NCBI GenBank assembly: GCA_021780055.1
Contig: JAJXZM010000221.1
Location: 1-6,936 of the forward strand
Source: Acidobacteriota bacterium
GTDB taxonomy: Bacteria; Acidobacteriota; Terriglobia; UBA7540
Length of the DNA stretch: 6,936 bases
Direction: 5' to 3'
Under the pieces are notes generated by a model that did no database searches, was not told the origin of the DNA, and was given only the letters and a program-made list of their open reading frames with translations. How positions within the stretch are numbered: the stretch's first letter is position 1; each line of letters opens with the position of its first letter. Made by a program: the position numbers and the translations under genes. This document shows positions 1-6,357 of the stretch, in pieces.

Positions 1-214
1 CGATGTTGCCAGCAGCGGCGTCGCCCGTGAAGTAAATCATATGAAGTACGCCGCGCGAATCAACCGCTGTCTGCGGCTGGATGCCACCGTCAGGCGTTCG
101 CAGAAGCTCTACCTGCGGAACCTGCGCCGTTCGCGCGGTTTCTGAATAAACGAGCGCAGTGGCCGTTGCAAAGGCAATGGCGATCGTCCAGGCAATGTTC
201 AATCGAGACCTCAT
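1..214 (-). CDS. Secreted sialidase-like / beta-propeller protein, N-terminal fragment
   Basis: Only the first 71 codons are in the window; the gene runs off the left edge. The ATG at 214-212 has a GGAGG at 228-224 on the minus strand, 9 nt upstream, which fixes the start. Residues 1-30 look like a Sec signal peptide: basic MRSR, then the hydrophobic stretch IAWTIAIAFATATALVY, with cleavage likely between about residues 24 and 30. The mature start, VELLRTPDGGIQPQTAVD followed by GVLHMIYFTGD, resembles the first blade of secreted exo-alpha-sialidase-like (BNR-type) proteins often annotated in Acidobacteriota and Planctomycetota. In these an 'LHxIYF-GD' strand follows a 'GGIQPQ' motif. The gene begins only 20 nt after the SDR stop, so the two are probably cotranscribed. 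No catalytic region is visible, so activity cannot be judged. That a secreted protein starts here is well supported; the family name is from memory and tentative. Confidence 0.65.
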   Translation of the reverse strand, partial: MRSRLNIAWTIAIAFATATALVYSETARTAQVPQVELLRTPDGGIQPQTAVDSRGVLHMIYFTGDAAAGNI

Positions 215-234
215 GGGCAAGAACCTCCGACCTG

Positions 235-966
235 CTATTTCTTCTTGGGCGGCTGAGACGGCCGCATTTCGATCCGGCTGGCGAGCGCCGTCTTGGGAAA
301 CCGGTAAAGATCAACCACGGCCTTGGCGATGTCGTCACCCGTGAGTTTCCACGAAGCACCGGACTTGGTTCCGGGCGCCGCGCCGAAGTCGGTATCAACG
401 CTGCCCGGCATGATGTAGCTGACGCGAATGCCATCGTGCCGCACGTCCTGCATCATGGCTTCGCTGAAACCATTCAGCCCGAACTTGGAGGCGTTGTAAG
501 CGCTGCCGCCCGCAAACGGATTCACGCCCGCCAGGCTGGAAATGTTGAAGATGTACCCGCCGCCGCGCTGGCGCATCAACGGAATAGCTTCGCGGCAGCA
601 ATAGAACACCCCGGAAAGATTTGTCTGGATAGTTTCGTCCCACTCTTCCGGCGTCAACTGGTCCACGGGTTTGAAATAACCTAACCCGGCATTGTTAATA
701 AGAATATCAATGCCTCCAAAACTTTCCGCCGCGGCCTGCACCACTTTGCGGCAGTCTTCAAACCGGCGCATGTCCGCTGCCATGCCGTCCAGGTTGCCAT
801 CGGATTGCTTTCCGAGAGCTTCGAGCGCCGCGTTCAGATGATTGGCGTTCCGCCCGCAGATAAATACCTTAGCGCCTTCAGCCAGCAGCCGCCGCGCGAT
901 GCAGAAACCGATGCCGCGTGTCCCACCCGTTACGATTGCAACCTTGCCCCGAAGCTCCTCAGCCAT
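235..966 (-). CDS. SDR family NAD(P)-dependent oxidoreductase
   Basis: A 243-residue classical short-chain dehydrogenase/reductase, the usual length for the family, cytoplasmic with a Rossmann fold. The cofactor loop TGGTRGIG is at residues 13-20, the structural NNAG at 91-94, the active-site Asn in TNLSG at 116, the catalytic Ser at 143/144 in NISS, and Tyr157/Lys161 in YNASK. The PGSVDT loop at 187-192 follows. All catalytic residues are present, so it should be active. The basic residues after the glycine loop (CGRN, residues 37-40) hint at NADP(H), but this is inference. The frame stays open to an ATG at 1050, but the ATG at 966 is chosen because AGGAGG lies 5 nt upstream and the protein then begins with the standard MAEELRGKVAIVTGG. 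The substrate cannot be read from sequence; 3-oxoacyl-ACP reductase-like or sugar/alcohol dehydrogenase roles are all possible. The C-terminus ends in RPSQPPKKK. It precedes the sialidase-like gene by 20 nt and is separated from the sugar-acid cluster by another gene. Confidence 0.95.
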   Translation of the reverse strand: MAEELRGKVAIVTGGTRGIGFCIARRLLAEGAKVFICGRNANHLNAALEALGKQSDGNLDGMAADMRRFEDCRKVVQAAAESFGGIDILINNAGLGYFKPVDQLTPEEWDETIQTNLSGVFYCCREAIPLMRQRGGGYIFNISSLAGVNPFAGGSAYNASKFGLNGFSEAMMQDVRHDGIRVSYIMPGSVDTDFGAAPGTKSGASWKLTGDDIAKAVVDLYRFPKTALASRIEMRPSQPPKKK

Positions 967-971
967 TCCAG

Positions 972-977
972 CCTCCT
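972..977 (-). promoter_or_regulatory. Ribosome binding site of the SDR gene
   Basis: A perfect AGGAGG on the minus strand, 5 nt before the ATG at 966. It decides this start over the in-frame ATGs at 987 and 1050, which have no comparable site. Confidence 0.85.
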
Positions 978-990
978 GGTTTTTCATTCC

Positions 991-999
991 ATCATAACA
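991..999 (-). promoter_or_regulatory. Candidate extended -10 promoter for the SDR gene
   Basis: On the minus strand the sequence TGTTATGAT fits an extended -10 element (TG, one base, then TATGAT, 5 of 6 against TATAAT). It lies 24 nt before the ATG, which would give a leader of about 18 nt holding the AGGAGG. No good -35 is seen at the expected distance, which is tolerated for extended -10 promoters. It is inferred from sequence alone, and promoter consensus in this phylum is poorly defined. Confidence 0.3.
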
Positions 1000-1185
1000 C
1001 CAGCGCAAACAAGATCGGCCTGCCCAGCCGCCTTTGACTATGCAGGGCACAGTTTCCGATTGTTCATTGGGTCAATTTTACAGGACGTACCACCGTGCCT
1101 GAGTTTGCATCGCCAAGAGACTTGAATGACTCACGCGGCTCGCTTCTCCACGGTCGCGGCAGACTGCCCAGATGCGCAAGCAACG

Positions 1186-1210
1186 ACAAACAGGCCGCTG
1201 ATTAACGGCC
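1186..1210 (-). terminator. Weak terminator-like hairpin after the glycine-zipper gene
   Basis: Reading the minus strand, GGCCG (1210-1206) and CGGCC (1197-1193) form a 5-bp GC stem around an 8-nt loop. A GT pair extends it, and the mixed T-rich run TGTTTGT follows. It starts 27 nt past the stop at 1237. An alternative pairing, CTGATT with AATCAG at 1227-1222 and 1203-1198, overlaps it. The stem is short and the T-run is broken, so termination is only moderately likely. Confidence 0.3.
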
Positions 1211-1236
1211 CTGGATTTCTGAATCAGCAGGGTGAG

Positions 1237-1926
1237 TTATTGGCAACTCTGGCAGACGAACGGCACCGGCGTTCCCTTGGCCTCGCCGGCAGTGGCGATT
1301 TTTCCGGGAGAGGTGAGCACAAACGTCAACTCGGTGCCGGGCTGGAGTACCACATCTTTGTGATGCTTGGCCAGCGTGTGGATCAGGCCCGCAACCGCTC
1401 CGATGCCTGCACCGTAAAGGGCACCAGTGCCGCCCGCCGCGATGGCGCCGGCACCCGCTCCTGCTGCGGCGCCGATGCCGCTTTCCTTGGCGGCCTGAGT
1501 TTTGCTCTTGCCCTTGCCCTCGATGGTCCCTTCGCTGTCGTTCACCTTCACGGAGGATCCGGCATCATCGGTAAGCTGTCCGGAGAAAGTGTATTCGTGG
1601 CCGTCCTTCATCACAATCGCGTCGGCCAACAGGCGCATCTCGGCTTTGCCCTTTACGCGGCCGGGCGGCTTGACGAACGTGACGTGCCCGCGCAGCGTGC
1701 TGCCCGCATGAACCACTTCAATGCCGTTGGCGAAAATCGGGTCCTCGACCTGCGCCGTGAAAGAATCGCCTGAATGGTCGGCGGCAGAACTCAGAGTGGA
1801 AATCAGCGTCACGCTTACCCGGGTCCCAACGGGGAGTTCCGGCTTCGGGAGGTCAGACGCCAACAGCAACGCCGGCGCAAGAAGCACCAGGACCAGACCC
1901 ACCATCCTGTTGTTCACGTGAACCAT
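1237..1926 (-). CDS. Secreted glycine-zipper envelope protein of unknown function
   Basis: A 229-residue protein. Residues 1-24 are a signal peptide (MVHVNNR, then the hydrophobic VGLVLVLLAPALLLAS). Residues 30-135 are beta-rich, with LPVGTRVSVTLISTLSS, then SGDSFTAQVEDPIFANG, HAGSTLRGHV and VKPPGRVKGKAEMRL. This core is common in small secreted proteins of Acidobacteriota whose function is not known. A basic linker (EGKGKSKTQAAKE) leads to a glycine/alanine zipper at about 149-182, with G-rich repeats able to form paired membrane or oligomer helices. A short beta segment then follows (LQPGTELTFVLTSP). The last residues end in a C-x-x-C pair (CQSCQ). The ATG at 1926 is chosen because GGGAGG lies 4 nt before it and a signal peptide follows; the frame stays open to 2022, but the extra residues look like leader. 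An ATG at 1905 is possible but has no ribosome site. It lies 123 nt from the CutC-like gene, so cotranscription is uncertain. Envelope location is inferred. Confidence 0.85.
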   Translation of the reverse strand: MVHVNNRMVGLVLVLLAPALLLASDLPKPELPVGTRVSVTLISTLSSAADHSGDSFTAQVEDPIFANGIEVVHAGSTLRGHVTFVKPPGRVKGKAEMRLLADAIVMKDGHEYTFSGQLTDDAGSSVKVNDSEGTIEGKGKSKTQAAKESGIGAAAGAGAGAIAAGGTGALYGAGIGAVAGLIHTLAKHHKDVVLQPGTELTFVLTSPGKIATAGEAKGTPVPFVCQSCQ

Positions 1927-1930
1927 GTCG

Positions 1931-1936
1931 CCTCCC
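1931..1936 (-). promoter_or_regulatory. Ribosome binding site of the glycine-zipper gene
   Basis: GGGAGG on the minus strand, 4 nt before the ATG at 1926. It supports this start over the in-frame ATGs at 2022 and 1905. Confidence 0.7.
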
Positions 1937-1954
1937 AAAATGCCGCCCGCGGCA
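1937..1954 (-). promoter_or_regulatory. GC hairpin plus T-run abutting a ribosome binding site
   Basis: On the minus strand TGCCG (1954-1950) pairs with CGGCA (1945-1941) around a CGGG loop. TTTT follows, then at once the GGGAGG of the glycine-zipper gene. It could be a small terminator for the upstream sugar-acid cluster, an attenuator, or a structure shielding or spacing the ribosome site. The stem is only 5 bp and may be chance in GC-rich DNA. Confidence 0.3.
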
Positions 1955-2049
1955 AGCCAAATCTCTTTTCTTAGATTACCAGACCGAGGCAGGCGTTGTC
2001 CGCAGCGCCGGTTGTAATTCATGCCCCGGCCACGAACAGTTTAAAAAGT

Positions 2050-2829
2050 TCACAGAAACAGCAGCTTATGTGCCATTTCCACTTTGGATTGGTCAACTTT
2101 TCCGGAAGGCGTCTGGGGCGTGCGGATCGCCTTGCCAAGGTGGAAAGTACGAATATCGGTCTGGCGCCGCAGAGTGGAAAGCATGTCAAGGTCCAGCCCG
2201 CCCAGAACGAGCCGGCGGTCCGGCCCAAGCGCGGCCTCGTAGGCAGGGATCCGTTTCATTCGTTCGGCGAGGCTGCCTGTGCCGCACGGCACCATGGCTC
2301 GATCCACCTGCGGGAAACCGCTCAGGGAGCGCAAGGCTGCCAGCGGGTCGTCAGTAAATTCGATCACATTGTGAATCGTGTAGTGCGTCTCGGGCGCTGC
2401 ATCAATGATTTCGCGCAATGTTTCGAGATCAAGTTTGCACTCGCGGCTGTAACCCGTAAGCAGGCCTTCGATCTTAAGACTTGAGAGAGCACAAGCGCGG
2501 GACTTAAGCTCATCAAGCTGGGCCTTGCTCCTCAAGGCGAAATCCGTCGGAGACTGAACGTTAAGCCGCAGCATGACTCTGGCGGGGAGTGGCACTTTGT
2601 CCAGAATGTCCTCAACAAGCTGTTGCGGAGGCGTCAGGCCGCCGTCGGGAAGGCTTGCTTCGATGGCCATACGGGTTGCGCCTCCGCGGTAAGCGGCAAG
2701 CGCATCTTCAACGGAAGAAACAATGATTTCGAGTTCCACCATTCTACCAGGGACCTTGGCGCCTAAAGATCCGGCCGGAATTGCAACCGCCGCTGCAAAA
2801 AGCCCTTGCAAGAGATCACGCCGGTCCAT
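2050..2829 (-). CDS. cutC: Divergent CutC-family TIM-barrel protein with a Tat signal
   Basis: 259 residues. Residues 1-24 (DRRDLLQG, then a hydrophobic FAAAVAIPAGSLGA) look like a twin-arginine signal peptide with cleavage near LGA. From residue 30 the protein aligns with the start of CutC: VELEIIVSSVEDALAAYRGGATRM, then the diagnostic DGGLTPP at 62-68. CutC is a TIM barrel called 'copper homeostasis protein', but its reaction has never been firmly shown. Compared with E. coli CutC from memory, the 'DRVELC' strand is TRMAIEA, the 'RPRGGDF' segment is RLNVQSPTDF, and 'FHRAFD' is IHNVIEF. His153 and His230 sit where family histidines are expected. A GGAAAGG 5 nt before the ATG at 2829 supports the long, exported form. 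An internal ATG at 2742 (Met30) would give a canonical cytoplasmic CutC, but has a poor ribosome site. It starts 64 nt after pdxA2 and closes the cluster, which suggests a role in sugar-acid use. CutC membership is fairly sure; copper function is doubtful. Confidence 0.85.
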   Translation of the reverse strand: MDRRDLLQGLFAAAVAIPAGSLGAKVPGRMVELEIIVSSVEDALAAYRGGATRMAIEASLPDGGLTPPQQLVEDILDKVPLPARVMLRLNVQSPTDFALRSKAQLDELKSRACALSSLKIEGLLTGYSRECKLDLETLREIIDAAPETHYTIHNVIEFTDDPLAALRSLSGFPQVDRAMVPCGTGSLAERMKRIPAYEAALGPDRRLVLGGLDLDMLSTLRRQTDIRTFHLGKAIRTPQTPSGKVDQSKVEMAHKLLFL

Positions 2830-2834
2830 TCAAG

Positions 2835-2841
2835 CCTTTCC
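2835..2841 (-). promoter_or_regulatory. Ribosome binding site deciding the long CutC-like start
   Basis: GGAAAGG on the minus strand, 5 nt before the ATG at 2829. It favours translation from Met1, and so inclusion of the Tat-like signal, over the internal Met30 at 2742, which has only weak upstream purines. Confidence 0.65.
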
Positions 2842-2893
2842 GTATAGTTTTGTCGTCACATCTTAATCCCAGATCAATAACGGCAACGTTGAT

Positions 2894-3877
2894 TCATTGA
2901 CAACTGCCCGAGGTCAGCCGCGCTGCGTAATCCAGGGCGCGAATGAAGCTGACTGTCGAAGCTTCACCCCGGCCCGCAATGTCAAAGGCAGTTCCGTGAT
3001 CGACGGATGTCCGGACGATGGGCAAGCCGAGCGTGATGTTGACGCCACCCTCAAAATCGAGCAGCTTGCTCGGTATGTGACCCTGATCGTGATACATGCA
3101 GACGACCGCGTCAAATTGCTTCCTGCGCACAGCCAGGTAGAACACCGTGTCAGGCGGCAATGGCCCTTCGACCTGCCAGCCCTGGCTGCGCGCCCACTCG
3201 ACGGCCGGACGGATCTCGCGAATCTCCTCGTCACCGAACAGCCCGTTTTCTCCCGCGTGGGGATTCAAACCCGCAACGGCAATACGCGGATTGTTCTTCA
3301 GCCTGCCGACCGATTCGCATGTCAAACGGATGATAGTAGCAACGCGGTCCTTTTTGACGCGCGCGATTGCCGTGGATAAAGAGACGTGAGTGCTGACATG
3401 CGTGACGATCAGGTCGTTTGAAGCGAGCATGATGGTGACGTCCTTCGCTCCGCACAATTCGCCAATCAATTCGGTATGGCCAGTGAATCCCGGGTCGGAA
3501 AGCCGCGTCGCCTCCTTGTTCATGGGCAGTGTAATGATAGCTGCGGTTTCCCCGGCAATCGTGGCGCGCGTGGCAGCAACCACATACTCCCGTGCCGCCA
3601 TTCCCGACTTTTGATTCAGCCTGCCCACGGTCACGTCGCTGCGGCGCATAACTCCGGAGTCGATCACATTCAGTTTGCCGGGTTGATAATCGCCTGCGGC
3701 AGTCGCCTCTCTTAACGGGACGCCGAATTTCAAGAGGTCGTTGTAGAACTCAAGAACTTCCAGGTCTCCATAGGCGACGAACGGATATTGAATTTCGCTC
3801 TGCCGAAAAGCCTTCAGAAGTATCTCCGGCCCAACGCCGCTTGAGTCTCCAGTTGTGACAGCAAAAATCCGCGACAT
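2894..3877 (-). CDS. pdxA2: PdxA2-type four-carbon acid sugar 4-phosphate dehydrogenase
   Basis: 327 residues, the full length of the PdxA family. PdxA oxidises 4-phosphohydroxy-L-threonine in vitamin B6 synthesis. The PdxA2 branch instead oxidises and decarboxylates D-threonate or D-erythronate 4-phosphate to dihydroxyacetone phosphate with NAD. The start is typical (TTGDSSGVGPEI at 8-19). Metal and substrate residues are all present: GHTE with His134, STHVS with His164, NPHAGE with His207 and YHDQGH with His263; the SVDHGTAFDIAGRG signature spans 291-304. Two features point to PdxA2 rather than PdxA: LPMNKEA at 117-123 in place of TGPVHK, and YHDQGHIPSKLLDFEGGVN. The gene begins 5 nt after the kinase stop, with a GAGGG inside the end of the kinase gene as its ribosome site, so the two are translationally linked. 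The cytoplasmic enzyme would act directly on the kinase product. Which of the C2 epimers it prefers cannot be told from sequence. Confidence 0.94.
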   Translation of the reverse strand: MSRIFAVTTGDSSGVGPEILLKAFRQSEIQYPFVAYGDLEVLEFYNDLLKFGVPLREATAAGDYQPGKLNVIDSGVMRRSDVTVGRLNQKSGMAAREYVVAATRATIAGETAAIITLPMNKEATRLSDPGFTGHTELIGELCGAKDVTIMLASNDLIVTHVSTHVSLSTAIARVKKDRVATIIRLTCESVGRLKNNPRIAVAGLNPHAGENGLFGDEEIREIRPAVEWARSQGWQVEGPLPPDTVFYLAVRRKQFDAVVCMYHDQGHIPSKLLDFEGGVNITLGLPIVRTSVDHGTAFDIAGRGEASTVSFIRALDYAARLTSGSCQ

Positions 3878-3882
3878 TCCAT

Positions 3883-5037
3883 TTACCCTCGCGTTAAATT
3901 CGTTCGAATCAGGTGAAGCACATCGATCGGGCCAAACCCTCCTGCCTTGCTGATCAGGTAAAGAGGGGCTTCACCTTTCAGCCCGGCTGCTTTGCGGCCG
4001 ATCGAAGAAACCGGCACACCTTCCACTACTTCGCCGATCGGTCGCATTTCCGGACGGCCTAATTCGTCCAGAATGGCATAAGCTGTGTCGCCTCCGAAGA
4101 CTATAACAGCGTCGAACTCTTCCCGCTTGAGCGCGCCACACACGGATTTCGACAGGCGCGCAGCATAGCCCAGGGGCTCACAGTTGCCGAACTCGTGGTC
4201 CAGAATCACCCAGCCATGCCGCCCTGCTTTAGCGGCGGTCTCACTGGCCATTATGGAGGAGAAATCGTGGCTGCGCGCGTAACTGATCTGCCGGGCTGAT
4301 ACTTCATTAAGGCTGCCATTCACCACCAATGCCCGCCTTACCACCGGCATGCCCGGAGGCGCAGTTCGAGGCAGGTCAAGCAACGGGGCCAGATGGCCCA
4401 CAAATCCCGCAGGTCCGGCAGCAAGACGGAACCGCTCAGATTGCACAAATTTTCTGGCGGCAAGTTCCAGATCCGATTCAGACGTTGCGTCGCAAACGTA
4501 AACGGCTGTCGAAGGCGACGTTGCCAGTTGAGCCGGCGTGGTTGAGATAACAGATTGCAAGCCAGCCGCAGAAAGTAACCGCGGAATATTGGCGGTTCGC
4601 ACTGCGTTCAGCGGATCTTGCGCAAAAACCGTTTCGTTCACCGGGACGCCATCGACGTGGAGAATCCCCCCGCGAACCGTTCTGCCCATCGCCGGGTAGG
4701 CAGGCATATAGAGCAAGGGCAAATCCGGATAAGCTTCCATCACGGCGGATATTTCACTGGCGATATTCCCGCGCAAAGTCGAATCAGTTTTCTTGTAAAC
4801 GTAAGGGATGCCCTGGTCAAAGCCCGCACGTGCCAATTCAAGAACACACGCCCTTGCAGGTGCAGGCGCCAGGTGGCGAGTTTCAGTATCGATCACCAGC
4901 ACCGCCGTCTGCTGGCTTGCATCTGCAGGAATCGAGCGCCTGGTTGTCACTAACGAGGACAAACCGGTGGCTGCAAATTTTGCGCCAACTTCCAGTGCTC
5001 CGGTCAGATCATCCGCCAGCGCGAGCACTCGATACAT
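3883..5037 (-). CDS. Four-carbon acid sugar kinase (DUF1537, DtnK/DenK/OtnK family)
   Basis: 384 residues, slightly short for a family usually near 380-430. It transfers phosphate from ATP to O4 of a four-carbon sugar acid, in the cytoplasm. The N-terminal substrate domain carries ADDLTGA at 8-14 (Asp9/Asp10), VIDTETR at 48-54, KKTDSTLRGN at 82-91 and MPAYPAMGRT at 111-120. The C-terminal nucleotide domain carries VVNGS at 238-242, VIVFGGDTA at 311-319 and the SKAGGFG loop at 363-369, all diagnostic of the family. The start at 5037 is set by the family's MxRxLxLADDLTGA beginning; the ribosome site is weak (GGGA). It lies 34 nt after the transporter and 5 nt before pdxA2. Characterised relatives phosphorylate D-threonate (DtnK), D-erythronate (DenK), 3-oxotetronates (OtnK) or 3-oxo-isoapionate (OiaK). 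The PdxA2 partner, and the absence here of an OtnC-like aldolase or OtnI-like isomerase, favour the DtnK/DenK role. The exact substrate is inferred, so no symbol is given. Confidence 0.94.
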   Translation of the reverse strand: MYRVLALADDLTGALEVGAKFAATGLSSLVTTRRSIPADASQQTAVLVIDTETRHLAPAPARACVLELARAGFDQGIPYVYKKTDSTLRGNIASEISAVMEAYPDLPLLYMPAYPAMGRTVRGGILHVDGVPVNETVFAQDPLNAVRTANIPRLLSAAGLQSVISTTPAQLATSPSTAVYVCDATSESDLELAARKFVQSERFRLAAGPAGFVGHLAPLLDLPRTAPPGMPVVRRALVVNGSLNEVSARQISYARSHDFSSIMASETAAKAGRHGWVILDHEFGNCEPLGYAARLSKSVCGALKREEFDAVIVFGGDTAYAILDELGRPEMRPIGEVVEGVPVSSIGRKAAGLKGEAPLYLISKAGGFGPIDVLHLIRTNLTRG

Positions 5038-5071
5038 AGGTTCCCGTCCTGTCCGGAATTCTTACACCGCG

Positions 5072-6355
5072 TCAAGTCTTGCTATCAACTTGTAACAGGC
5101 GTTCGTACTTGGCAACGTCGCGTGGGGCAAACCGAACTCCAGCCGCGAGCAGAAGAATGCCCGCTGCCACGTAGACGAGTCCGGCGAGCGAAATTGCCAA
5201 GCCCAGGCTGGACCGTTCCGCAATCAATCCAATTGCGATCGGTGCAATGCCGCCGCCACCGAGCCAGCCAACCATATTCATGAATCCGGCTGCTGTGCCG
5301 CGTGCCTGCGCAGGGATGACGTCAAAAACAGAAGCGAAGATGTTGGCATCGTACAGGCCCTTGAAGAGCCCCCAAGCAGTGAGCGCCACGACTACCAGAC
5401 CAATGGATTTTGTTGCTCCGCACAGAAACACGAACGGCGCGCCGCAGAACAAGGCGGTGGCCTGGACCAGCATTCTTCCGCCGGGCAATCTCCTCCTTAG
5501 CAGATCTGCAAACCAGCCTCCAAGCGGCGACCCGACCATGCTCGCCAACTGAACAAAAAGTGTGGCTGACAATCCCGCCATCGCCAGGCCCATGTGAAAC
5601 TGGTCATAGAGAAACTTCGGCATCCAGGAGAGCAACACCAGAGCAACAAAGTTGGCACAGGCAAAAGCTCCCATCAGCAGAGCCGCGCTTGGCGTTCTCA
5701 TGAGCATCCTCAGAAAATCTTTGATAGGGATTCGTTTCGTGACGACAGGGTCGGCTCCTGGAGCCTGGTCAGCCAGGTCGGCCGCGCCGCGCTCCGGCTC
5801 GCGCAGAAGTCGAATCAACACGAGGCCAAAGAGAATCCCCAATCCTCCGAAGACGATGAATGACCAGCGCCAGCCGTAAACTTCTCCAATCAAGCCTGCA
5901 AAGAAACCACCCGCGATGGTTCCCATGTAAACGCTTGTCTGGTGGCTGCCCATTGCGCGCGACCGGGTTTTCTTCCCGTGATAGTCGCTGATCATGGACA
6001 TGGAAGCCGGAAAATAAAAAGTCTCTCCCAAGCCCTCCGCAGCCATAAAGGAAAATAACTGGTGAAAGGTGCGCGAGAGCGGAGTCAGGATGGCAATTGT
6101 GCTCCACGCATAGAGCCCGCCAAGGATGGCCGTCTTCCGGCGGACCTTATCCACGATGCTTCCAGCGAACGGAGCGGTGAGGCCGTACACCCAGGCGAAG
6201 GCCGAGCCCAGCAGGCCGAGCTGAACAGGAGTGAGGTGCATTTCCTTTTGCAGCAGCGGGAAGAGTGAGAAGATCGCTTCTCGGTCAGCATAATTGAAAA
6301 AGGAGATGCACCAGAGCATCCCAACCACGTACCACTTGTATCTGTCTTTAATCAT
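5072..6355 (-). CDS. MFS transporter, anion:cation symporter (ACS) type
   Basis: 427 residues with about twelve hydrophobic segments, the expected length. The inner-membrane protein probably takes up an organic acid with protons. Segment 1 ends in the ACS-type FFNYADRE (19-26). The MFS loop 2-3 motif is seen as GSIVDKVRRKT (65-75). EGLGETFYFPASMSMISDY (107-125) matches the segment-4 region of hexuronate/glucarate/tartrate-type transporters. A hydrophilic central loop (about 186-212, REPERGAADLADQ) splits the two halves, and GWFADLLRRR (280-289) repeats the loop motif in the second half. It is the first gene of the cluster, 34 nt ahead of the kinase, so its cargo is most likely the four-carbon acid the kinase uses. 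The start at 6355 fits the family's short N-terminus before segment 1, but there is no purine-rich ribosome site in front of it: the bases just before the ATG are pyrimidine-rich CCTCCCTCA. Substrate specificity is inferred from context only. Confidence 0.94.
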   Translation of the reverse strand: MIKDRYKWYVVGMLWCISFFNYADREAIFSLFPLLQKEMHLTPVQLGLLGSAFAWVYGLTAPFAGSIVDKVRRKTAILGGLYAWSTIAILTPLSRTFHQLFSFMAAEGLGETFYFPASMSMISDYHGKKTRSRAMGSHQTSVYMGTIAGGFFAGLIGEVYGWRWSFIVFGGLGILFGLVLIRLLREPERGAADLADQAPGADPVVTKRIPIKDFLRMLMRTPSAALLMGAFACANFVALVLLSWMPKFLYDQFHMGLAMAGLSATLFVQLASMVGSPLGGWFADLLRRRLPGGRMLVQATALFCGAPFVFLCGATKSIGLVVVALTAWGLFKGLYDANIFASVFDVIPAQARGTAAGFMNMVGWLGGGGIAPIAIGLIAERSSLGLAISLAGLVYVAAGILLLAAGVRFAPRDVAKYERLLQVDSKT

Positions 6356-6357
6356 TG

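Larger units (their letters stand above)
967..1236. other. Intergenic region between the glycine-zipper and SDR genes
   Basis: About 270 bases with no supportable gene. Frames open on the plus strand here have no ribosome binding site and no recognisable protein, and they run as shadows into neighbouring genes. The stretch holds the SDR ribosome site, a candidate extended -10 element, and a weak terminator-like hairpin near 1186-1210 just after the glycine-zipper gene. The length suggests the SDR gene has its own promoter. Confidence 0.6.

Noticed and set aside
166..684. A 172-codon open frame on the plus strand
   Set aside because: It is antisense to the SDR gene, whose catalytic motifs are all intact; a long antisense frame is expected in GC-rich coding DNA.
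967..1050. N-terminal extension of the SDR to the ATG at 1050
   Set aside because: The extra 28 residues are unlike SDRs, and the perfect AGGAGG fits the ATG at 966.
1126..1773. A 215-codon open frame on the plus strand
   Set aside because: It lies opposite the glycine-zipper gene, has no ribosome site, has a low-complexity Arg/Ala-rich composition, and matches no family; the minus-strand protein has a signal peptide and a recognisable core.
1927..2022. N-terminal extension of the glycine-zipper protein to the ATG at 2022
   Set aside because: The signal peptide must be near the N-terminus, and the GGGAGG precedes the ATG at 1926.
1996..2484. A 162-codon plus-strand frame opposite the CutC-like gene
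   Set aside because: No ribosome site and no recognisable domain; the minus strand carries a clear CutC-family protein.
3883..5037. Kinase as a truncated or broken gene because it is on the short side
   Set aside because: All N- and C-terminal family motifs are present in one frame and the stop is followed directly by pdxA2, so it looks complete.
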